A DNA stretch of 64,000 nt from Capronia americana (Eukaryota > Ascomycota > Eurotiomycetes > Chaetothyriales > Herpotrichiellaceae), in contig JADWQD010000002.1 of the NCBI GenBank assembly GCA_016110215.1, positions 2,294,001 through 2,358,000 on the forward strand. Direction: 5' to 3'. Positions 55,138-64,000 of this stretch are shown here, piece after piece. A program made the translations under genes and the position numbers. The number at the start of each line of letters is the position of its first letter. The first letter of the stretch is position 1. Under the pieces are notes generated by a model, which was given only the letters and a program-made list of their open reading frames with translations, made no database searches and was not told where the DNA came from.

Positions 55138-55227
55138 TCGTACCCCACTCTGGCCGTGTAGGGCTCCATATCGTTTTTGGAGTGTTCCAGGTTTAGAACC
55201 TCTTCCACGTTAAGCCAAACTAAAACG

Positions 55228-56958
55228 ATGGCTATTCTTGCTGGTTTTGGAGACCTCTTCAAGGCATACTGGCCGACGGGGCTTATTGTCCTCGTTTTGG
55301 TTCACTTCGCCTTCAACCGCTATGGATATGGTCTGGCAAAGATCCCTGGCCCCTTCCTGGCATCATTGACGGACTTTTGGCGGATGCTCCACGCCGCTTC
55401 GAGCAAAGGTCACGAAGACTATCTCCTGCACGGGAAATACCACTCTCCCGTGCTACGTGTTGGGCCCAAGACAGTTGCGGTGGCTGATCCCGACGCAGTT
55501 CGGATCATATACGGCTGGAAGCCGGTGTATCGCAAGGTTCGCATTGTGTCCACCCCATTTTACCGGGCCCTGTGGCTGACGGCGGAACCCCAATTACAGG
55601 CCCAGATCTATACGACCCAGTCTCAACTCAACCCCAACGGGCAACTAGTCGAGAATCTTGCTTCCACCATGGACGAAGAGAAGCACACTCGACTGGCGAG
55701 GCCTGTTGCCAACGCCTACGCCATGACCGCAATCGTGGATTTCGAACCGCTGGTGGATTCTACGTCCCGGGCATTTATGGAGCAGATGGATAAACGGTTT
55801 GTGAGCATATCGAGGGAATGCCCTCTGGATCGATGGCTCCAGATGTACGCATTTGACGTGATGTAAGTTCTCCTGGGTCAATTCAGTGATGCTGGTATGA
55901 GCCTGCTATTAATACAGGTATGCAGTGGGGAGCTCACCTTCAGCAAGAGGATCGGGTTCCTCGAGACTGGACAGGACGTCGACCAGATGATGTACCACAC
56001 GGGCCAGTTTATGAAGTACACAGGCGTCGTAAGTTCATACCTGCATCGAAGTTCTGCAGGCGTTCCTCAACATTAACCCGCGGCAAAGGTTGGCCAGGTG
56101 CCCAATCTTGACTGGTATTTCCGGGTTCATAATCCCTTGCTCCACGTCTTGAGACCCACGTCCAACATCCTCAGCTTCACAATGAGGCAAATCCGAGAGC
56201 ATCAACGGTCGCCCGACAAGAACCGCCGGGACTTCTTGAGCCGATTTCTTGAGGCTCGAGAGAAGTTTCCCGACGTCGTCGACGAGGACCTGGTGCATGA
56301 TTATGCAAATACGAACGTGGCCGGCGGATCTGACACCACTGCCATCATCCTTCGCACTCTGATCTACCAGCTTTTGACACAGAAGCAGATCCTAGACAAA
56401 GTCCTAGGTGAGATTGGCGGAGTGTTGAGAGCGCGGCAGGAGAAGGGGGACGCGGATGTGGACAGGCCCATTGCATGGGCCGAAGGCTTGAAGATGTCAT
56501 ACTACCAAGCTTGCATCAAAGAGGCGCTCCGCTTCCATCCGGCAACCGCACAGATCCTTCCTCGGGTGGTGCCAAAGGGAGGCGTCGAGCTTTGCGGCTT
56601 TGCACTCCCGGAGGGCACCGTCGTCGGCTGTAATGCCTGGACTATCCACCGGGACAGGGACCTTTATGGCGAGGACGCGGACAGCTTTATCCCCGAGAGA
56701 TGGCTCGATGCCTCTCCTGAGCAAGCGCGTAAAATGGAGAGCTTGCTGTTCACCTTCGGTGCGGGAAAGCGAGCATGTGTCGGGAAAAATATCGCTATAT
56801 TGGAGATCACCAAATTCGTTCCAGAGTTCATTCGACGCTTCGAGGGCGAGATCGTAGATCAGGGGCGCTGGAAGACCACTTCCTCTTGGCTGGCGGTCCA
56901 GAGTGGTCTGGATGTCAAGTTGAAACCGCGGCCAGTGGAATCGTTGCTTGCGGCTTAA
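55228..56958 (+). CDS. Cytochrome P450 (pisatin demethylase-like group)
   Basis: Three exons (55228-55862, 55926-56028, 56089-56958) give 535 residues. An N-terminal membrane anchor (TGLIVLVLVHFAF) is followed by the Pro-rich IPGPFLASLTDFW. The oxygen-binding helix I reads NVAGGSDTTAI. The ExxR motif is KEALR, the PERF-type motif is PERW, and the heme loop is FGAGKRACVG with the ligand Cys at about residue 476. All hallmark residues are present, so it should be an active ER monooxygenase. The YHSPVLRVGPKTVAVADPDAVRIIYG region resembles the pisatin-demethylase-like fungal P450s. In context it would carry out the first hydroxylation or epoxidation. Confidence 0.92.
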
Positions 56959-57518
56959 TGTCCTGGTTTTCGAGACTGGAGGGTGGCAGCTTTGAACGCG
57001 TGGGCACGTCTGGATTTCATTTCTCCCGATAGCAGCTTACAGTATCTCTCGATGAACCTGGCCCTGATGAGCCAGAATCGTAGATACGACGGAGTCCAAC
57101 AAAGGCTCCCACATGAGATTGGAAGAACCAACGCTTTAAACTATCCTATTGCGAGGGCGAGCCCTCCAATTGTAAATGGTACCCCCCTTGACGTGTGGAC
57201 TCTGCTCGAGACATCTTCGCCAGAGAAAATGATTTAAACAGCTCATCAGAGCGCGCTGGATTCTGGTTTTACAAAGTACGGTACACACTGAGAGTAATCT
57301 ACTGTTCCATTTCCATTTGACACATGCCTTGCAATGCTTTTCCAGCTCGAGTCCACTAACCTTCCGCGATCAATATGCCAGTAAGCAATCCCTACAAACC
57401 CATTTCTCCACGCCATGCACATGGACCGCGTCAAAGAACCCTCGTTTTCAGCCAGAGACATAAGAAAATCGTAGCCGGTCGAGGGTGGAGTGGCGACACC
57501 GAAACCTGTGCGATCCAT
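56959..57518. other. Convergent intergenic region at cluster border
   Basis: 560 bp separate the P450 stop from the Mlp1/TPR stop. I see no gene, repeat or regulatory palindrome. Confidence 0.45.
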
Positions 57519-60500
57519 TTACTGCTGTGCGGCGGCCCCTTCCCCTCGTATTCTCTTGCCTTGACCACCGCCTTCTACAATCTCACCATCCTCCCGAGCT
57601 CGCTTGTTTCCACCACCAGGAGTGAATTGAGCAGCCTGAGGATTCAAAGCACCTCGGCTAGGACTCTGCGCTCCTCCACCCCTACCTCCTTGCTGAGGAA
57701 CCCCAGTGTGCACGTGAGGTCCACCGCCTCTCCCACCGCGAGGAGGTCCTCCACGACCTCTGGGAATACCACTTGCACGGCCACGCACCGATCCGCCACG
57801 CGGAAGGCCCGACTGAAGTTGGTTCATCAGTGCTGCACCAGGTTGCTGAGGTTGTCGGGCAGCTTCAGGAGCCGTAGACTGTGCCGGTTGAGCAGGTTGT
57901 GAAGGGGTAGTAGGCGCTGTAGAGGGCTGGAACGGATTCGGCTTTGGTTGTTGCGGCGTAGAGGGGACAACAGCCGGTTGTTCTGGAGCCGCAGTTTGAG
58001 GTTGAGTAGCCACCTCGGCCTTTGCAGCATCTGGCTTAGTTGGTGTGGGTGAAGGTGCCGTGGTGGCTTTTGCTGGAGTAGGTGCAGGAGGCGGTGCAGG
58101 AGCTGCCGGCTTGGGAGCTGCCGCCGGTTTAGCGTTTTTGGCCACTTCCCAAACTTCTCCGACGGGCTTCTGTGGAGTTTCTTCCGCTGCTTTCTTGACG
58201 ACGTCGAGTTTCGCAGTTGCGACAGCCAGTCTGCTTTGAGACATATTCAGCTTGACAGCGCCGCGCTTTTCTGCCAACTGCTCCGCATTCTTGACTTGCT
58301 CTTCGATCTTCTTCGCCGACTCCTCATCGAACTGGAGTGACTGTGCTCGAAGCTCCTCTTGATGCTTACTAGCCAATGATTGTCGCTCGCGATTGAGATT
58401 TTCCTCGTACTGTTTCAGGAGAGCTTGCTTTTCAGTCTCGAACTCCGCCTCCTTCTCCTTGATGATGCTCTCTTTCTGGGCATTAAGGCGTTCATCGAGC
58501 TGCTCAGCAGAGGCAGGGGTAGACCCGCCCGTTTGAGAGTCCTTTGATTCGCTGAGCTCCTTCCTGATACTCTCCCTTATGCTTTCTTTCTCCTTTTCGA
58601 TCCTGTTCTTGATAGTGTTACCCAGAATGCGGCGTATAGTCTGGTGTTGATTCGCCAGCATCCTAGCCTTTTCGTCCGATAGAGACAACAGGACATCGTC
58701 AGGGATCTCTCCATTGGTAACAGGGGCAGTCGTAAGCGTTGCATCTTCGCTCGGCTTTTGCACCTCGGTTGCGACAGGCACCGAATTGGCCCGGAGAGAC
58801 TCGATCTCTTGCTGATGCTCGGCATCGAGCTTTGCCTTTAACTCTTCGAGAGCGGCAACCTTCGCTTGCTGAGCCTGCTGCTTGAACTCGGCCAGTCGCC
58901 TATTAAGGACAGCCTCGTTAGCAGCAACTCTTGACTTGAACTTCTCTTCCTGCGTGGACTTCAGCTCGTTAAGCTCCTTGTCCTTCTCTGCCAGTGACTC
59001 TTCAAGTTCCTTCAGCCTGGTTTCTAGCTCAGCAGTATTAGCATTCGTGGTGTTGTCAGTGGTAGGAGGATCGGGATTGGCAGGATGCTCGCCGTTGACT
59101 TGAGTGCTGGATGCTGAAGTGACCTGAGCTTGGGCAGCAGCTAATTGCTCTTTCAAGGAATCAATCTGGATCTGCATCCCGTCTCTTTCGGCCACCACAA
59201 CATCAAGCTCAGACTTTCTTTCGCGGAGAGCGGTGTTCTTCTCTTTGATGACGCCCTTGAACTGAGTCTCCAGTCTGGTCTTTAGATCACCCCTGGCTGT
59301 ATCAATGGCCGCCTGCGCACCATCGATCTGGGCTTGAAGTGCGTTTCGGGCCTCCTCACGCTCTGTAACAGCCTTGTCAAGCTCGGCGCGAGCCTCATCG
59401 CGTTCGCGTTCGAGAGTGGTGATCTTCTCTTTGAGAGCCTCGAGTTCTGCAGGGTCGACACGGTCGTATTTGGAGAGGATATTCTGGGTTCGTTGCTGCC
59501 AGTGATCCCGGTCCTCTTGGCTGAGCTTGAGTTCGCCTTCTCTCAACTCAAGCAGATTCTCCAACTCTGCAATGCGAGCCCGCGAAGACTGAACCTCTTC
59601 CTCGAGCTGCTCGACACGTCTAGACTTCTCCGCCAAAGCTTGAGAAGCTTGCTTGGCTTCTGCTCGCAAGGTGACACTGCTTTCTCGGAACAGATTCAAC
59701 TCATTGAGGGTCTCCATCAATTTGTTGTGACTGAGTTCATTTCGCTCCGCATCGGTTTCAGCACGGCGCTGCTGGTCGAGCTTGAGGCGAGTTTCGTCAA
59801 GTTGGGACTGAGCAAAGTCTAATTGTTGACGCAAGCGTTTGGCTTCTTGCATGGATAGCTGATACTGGACGTCGACAATGTCCTTCTCCCGTCGAAGATA
59901 GGTGATGACTTCTTGGAGCCTGTCAAGCTCTGCAGATGGCTTAGCGTCGGATCCCTCATTGCTGGTCTCCGCGAGCGCAGCACGATCACGTTGCAGGGCT
60001 GTAATCTGTTGCGTGACACTCTCCAACTGGCCATGCAGGAGATTGTTCTGATGGGCCAGCTCTTCGCGGCGCTTCTTCTGGTCAGACAGCTCGGTTTCAT
60101 ACCGTTCTTTCATCTCATCCCAACTGGCCTGCTTCCGCTCAAGCTCTCCCTTGGTGTTCTCGGCCTGTGTCCGCAAATCAACCAGTTCGAGTTTCAATTG
60201 ATTAGCTTCGTCTCTGACAGTATGCAGAGACTTGGCAGCATCTGCGTGCCTGAGGAGCTCGGTCTCATAGTTCTGTTGGGCTTCTGTTGCAATTTGTGCT
60301 TGAACTTTGGAGGCCTCGAGATTGAATTGGGCTTGCTCTGCACTCTTTTCGGCCTCCTCTTTGAGCCGTTCGATTTCAGACTCGAAGCCCGACTTCTGCT
60401 CATTCAGCTTCCGACCAAAGTCTGCTTGTTCGTCTCGGAGTCTGGATAGTTCTTGGTTGGTGGTGTTGAGCTCGGCAGAGATATCTTCCAGACGTTGTTC

Positions 60501-63500
60501 AAGATCCTTGATCTTGGCGTCCTTTTCGGCAATCAGAGCCTCTGTCTCTTCGCGGTATTGATCATTCGTCTCACTCATTTCTTGGAGACGCTCCTCGCTG
60601 GACTGGCTGATACCCTTATACACCTCGACTTGTTCGTTCGCTCTTTCCAGCTCGGATGTCTTCAGCTCAAGATCCCGCCTGAGCTCTGAGACCTCTACAG
60701 CCAACTCTTGTTCTTTGCTCAGAGCATTCTCCTCCGCACCATTGGTCTCATTTGCAGGCTGTGCAGGCCTAGCCAGGACTTCCAAGCGTTCCTCTGCAGA
60801 ACGAAGTTCTACGGTCAGCTCATCAACTCGAGCTTGTAGGTGGTCCCGCGCTGTCTTTGCGGAAGCGAGTTCCTCTTTTGTCGTCCCCAGTGTCGTGACA
60901 AGGTCATCGATGCGTTTCTGAGACTGTTCGTGTTCGTATTCGCGCCGTAACGCGGACTTCTTGTTCTCTTCAATCTCGTCGTTGAGCTTCCGCTTGGTTG
61001 ACTGAAGTTCGGACTCTAATGACTCTGCTTGCGACTGTAGTCGGCGTCTCGTCTCAGCATCAGTCTGCTCACGCTCGTTGATCATGGTCTGCAGACTTGC
61101 ATTGAGCTGATCGAGGCGACTTCGCTCGTTCCGCAAAGATTCGTTGTCCTCAATCAATCTTCGCTCAACAGTCTTCCACAGATCTTTCTCGGCCTTGAGA
61201 TTCGCGGAGTCTCGACGCAGGCTGTCCAGCAGATTTCGGGCTTCGACAAGCTCCTCCGCAACTTGTTGAGTCTTTAGTTCTTGCTTTGTGGCACTCTCCA
61301 TCGCGGTCCATGACCTCTTCTGAATCTCGCCGTTCTCGGTCTTGAGAGAGTTATAGTTGGCCTGCAACATCTCATAGCGTTGATTTGCTGCTGTCAACTG
61401 TCCAACGGTCCGACTGATCTCGGTCTGTAGCTGAGAATTTTTCCTGCCCAACTCTGCGACTTGGTTCTTCAAAGCACTATGATCTGTGGAGGCTTCGTTC
61501 CGGTAAGAGTCGAAGTGCTGCTGGAGATCCCTGAGAAGTTTTGCATAATCGGCATCGCCGCCAGTCACCGAGCCTGCTGGAGACTCGCCACTGGGAACAG
61601 GAAGCGAACGCGAGAAATCATTCGGTTGGACTTGACCCGGTAGATGCCCGCCACGCCTGGTCAGCATGTTGCGGAACATGTCTCTCTCCTTGATGAAAGT
61701 CTTGGTTTGAGCAACCATCGATTTCAGCTCGTCTTGATAGGAGACAATTTGCGCGCGGGCGTGTTCCAATTCTTGGTTGAGAGCATGGTTCTGTTGTTCA
61801 TGTTGCTTAGCCTCGTTGTTTTCGAGCTCGCTGATCAGGTTCCGAATAGTCTTGAGTTGATCCTCGTTCTGCTGTTGCAGCTCAGCGATATTCTTGAACA
61901 CAACCAAACGCTGATTGATCAATTGTTGATTCTCAGACAAATTGGCCATATCCTGGGATAAGGCGGCTTGAGTTTGCTTTTCCAGCTCTTCAAAATCTTC
62001 CCGAGTGAGAGACTCGCCTTGCTCTCGGACATACTGCTCGACCAGCAGGTAACGAATTTCCGAGCCCTTGTCACGGAGCTGTTGTGCGAGAACTTCGGCC
62101 TCTCTTGACGTGCTCCTCAGCTGACCTTGAACATGCTTCAGTTCTTTCACTGCCGCATCTCGATCACTGTTTGCTTTGTCAACAATCCTTGACATTTCCA
62201 CGACCTCACTCTGCAGGCGGGCATGATCCTCGCGCAGCTCCTCGATCTCTGGTTTAGTGTTTTCGAGCTCGTCAACCATAGCATCGAGATTCTCCTGTAG
62301 TTGTTCTCTGGCACGCCTCTCGCCTGCCAATTCCCCTTCAAGCTTCTTGTACTCGGAGAACAGCTGGGTCATGGTCATCTGGGACTTTCCGCGAGATACC
62401 GTGGCAGGCGAGAAAATACCACTTGGAGTTCCGGGCCGGAGAGGTGTCGTGATGCCGGAGCCATTAGTTGCACGGTGAGGTGTGCTCGGTCGTTCTCGAG
62501 CATCATCGAGTTCGCCCTGCAGTCGTTCGATGGATCTTTCCAGCTCAGCAACCCGTTCTTCAGCAGCTACCCGATCGTTGTGCTCGGTCTCAATTTCAGC
62601 TCGAATAGCACCAATCTCATCTGCGGCCTCTTCGCGAGCCTCCTCCAGAGCAGCCGAGAGTTCTTGGACGCGTTGTTTGGCGGTCTCAGCAGATGCAGCC
62701 TGTAGTTCAGCCAAGCGGTTGACGCTCTCAAGCTCGACTCTGAAGGAATCCTCAGCAGAGATCTTGTCTTCGCGCATTTTCTGTATCTCCTCCAGCATCT
62801 CTTCAAGCCTGGTAGTCTGCTCCTCCAAACGCTGCTTCAGCGTGGTTTCAGAGCGTCGGAGGGCCTCGGCTTCAGAGATGTACTGCTCATTTGACCTTGA
62901 AAGCTCTGAAATGCGAGCATTTTTCTCCTTGCGGAAGCTGGTGTGCTCATCGGCCTTGATCCTTCGTTCATTTTCCAGCCACTCGTTGTTTTTCTTCAGC
63001 AGTTCCACCTCCTGCAGTAGAGATTGCTCCTTGAACTTGGCACTTGTGGCGGATGAGTTTGCGGACTGAACTGCTTGCTCCAGCACGGCGACCTGCTTCC
63101 GCAGCTCAGCGGCCTTCTGGTGTTGCGCTGACAGGTCCTGGGACAAATTTTCGTAGGCCGTGTTCTTTGATTCGAGGAGTGCGAGAGTATCTCGATTCGA
63201 AGCTTCGAGGGAAGAAATACGCGACTTAAGCGTATTGATCTCGGAGTTCTCGTTCGTGGTTACGGAGCGACACTGTTCGAGCTCGGATTCCAGCCTGGAA
63301 CGGGCGTTCTCTGCAATCGTCACGTTAGCGCTTGGTGTAGACGGTGGAGCGCATGAAGTTGTTGTTACCTGAAACCTGTAGTTCCACGCGTAGTTTACTC
63401 GACTCCGCAAGGGCCTTGTCTCGCGAGTTTTGCAGTACCTTCGCCTTGGATTCACTCGTCCTCACAACCGTCTCCAACTCGACCTCGAGCCTGACCTTTT

Positions 63501-63657
63501 GAGATTTGTTCTGTTCGAACTCCTTGACCTTTGCCTCGATGCTCTTGAGCAACGAAGCCACGAGGTCGGCTGTCGGACTGCTCAAAAGCGAATTGACCGA
63601 CGACTCAGGGAGTGATGAAAAGGCCGAAATGGCTCGAACGTCGACTTCGGCAGCCAT
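57519..63657 (-). CDS. Nuclear pore basket protein, TPR/Mlp1 family
   Basis: Two exons (63657-63369, 63310-57519) give 2,026 residues. Almost the whole first 1,650 residues are heptad-rich coiled coil with abundant Glu, Gln, Lys and Arg. The family-specific conserved stretch around TKTFIKERDMFRNMLTRRGG is present near residue 690. The final 250 residues are low in structure: Ala/Pro-rich runs (APAPPPAPTPAKATTAPSPT), then Gly/Arg-rich RGG-type repeats (SGIPRGRGGPPRGGRGGG), ending in a basic segment. TPR/Mlp1 proteins form the nuclear basket and act in mRNA export and silencing. Length and layout match. The gene is not linked functionally to the cluster and probably marks its border. Confidence 0.93.
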
Positions 63658-64000
63658 GGTGCGAATAGCCGTAGGGCCGGGACGGGTCTATTTGGATAAC
63701 GAAGAGGGAGGGTCAAGTTCAAGAGAATGCGCCCACCGCAAGCGCGTCGAACTTAGGGTGAATCGAACAAAGAACCAACGAACTTCACCATGGCGCAACC
63801 GACGCCTGCCCAAAGAGACGCTAAGGACAAGAAGGAGGGAGGGTATTAAGGCTGGGAGGTGATGAAGGACCGTGTGATCGAATCTGGGGATGTTCGAGAA
63901 GGAATCTCTAAACACACAGATGCGGGCAGCGCGGCGTGCGCGGGCAGAGCGAAGAAGTGAGGCATTCGGTTAGGCTAGACATAACTGGCTAATTATGTAA
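63658..64000. other. Upstream region of Mlp1/TPR gene
   Basis: 343 bp to the end of the window. This is the promoter side of the Mlp1 gene; no other gene or motif was recognised. Confidence 0.4.

Larger units (their letters stand above)
54429..55227. other. Bidirectional promoter region of MFS-2 and P450
   Basis: 799 bp between divergent starts with a near-palindrome at 54863 and a TATA element near the P450. Short open frames on both strands are not supported as genes. Confidence 0.5.

Noticed and set aside
1..64000. tRNA, rRNA, CRISPR or transposon
   Set aside because: None was recognised on either strand; CRISPR arrays are not expected in a fungal nuclear genome.

Overview
This is a stretch of a filamentous ascomycete genome. 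Genes carry one to seven short introns of about 45-140 bp with GT-AG borders and CTAAC/CTGAC-like branch sites. The gene types are fungal: Zn2Cys6 regulators, sugar-porter and anion:cation-symporter MFS carriers, a P450, and a TPR/Mlp1 nuclear-basket protein. The mix of Baeyer-Villiger monooxygenases, short-chain dehydrogenases (SDRs) and an AtuA-type protein would suit Eurotiomycetes such as the black yeasts (Chaetothyriales). That placement is an inference; nothing here proves the species. I rebuilt exons by hand from splice signals and reading-frame continuity. For every multi-exon model below the exon lengths sum to a multiple of three.

Left flank (1-12,000): a BTB/POZ protein, a phosphatidylserine decarboxylase relative with a GGSS site, a tiny two-repeat protein, a large membrane protein, a single-pass surface protein and a Cys-rich Gln/His-rich protein, with wide gene-poor spacers.

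Core (12,174-56,958): a dense array of oxidative catabolism genes. In order: aldehyde dehydrogenase (ALDH), Zn alcohol dehydrogenase (ADH), FAD monooxygenase fused to a membrane domain, epoxide-hydrolase-like enzyme, SDR-1, BVMO-1, BVMO-2, HSL-type esterase, MFS-1, Zn2Cys6 regulator TF-1, an ALDH relic, AtuA-family protein, small membrane protein, SDR-2 (degenerate) and SDR-3 back to back, Zn2Cys6 regulator TF-2, acetoacetyl-CoA synthetase, SDR-4 and SDR-5 (convergent), sugar-porter MFS-2 and a P450. There is no polyketide synthase, NRPS or recognisable terpene synthase, so the array reads as a degradation cluster rather than a biosynthetic one. A plausible flow is hydroxylation or epoxidation (P450, FAD enzyme), epoxide opening, alcohol to ketone (SDRs), ketone to lactone or ester (BVMOs), hydrolysis (esterase), hydroxy acid to oxo acid to acid (ADH, ALDH), then entry to CoA metabolism (acetoacetyl-CoA synthetase, AtuA protein). 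Bacterial cyclohexanol (chn) and limonene pathways use the same chemistry. The substrate here is unknown.

The most striking signal is regulatory. The exact 14-bp palindrome TCGG-N6-CCGA occurs at least eight times between core genes, with several one- or two-mismatch copies. It sits in the upstream regions of ALDH/ADH, BVMO-1, BVMO-2, AtuA, the small membrane protein, SDR-2/SDR-3, SDR-4 and SDR-5. Chance would give about one in 64 kb. This is the recognition type of Ppr1/UaY-class Zn2Cys6 proteins, and TF-1 has a Ppr1-like linker after its zinc cluster. I propose that this is one co-regulated catabolic regulon.

Right flank (57,519-63,657): the large coiled-coil Mlp1/TPR gene, a housekeeping gene that probably marks the cluster border.
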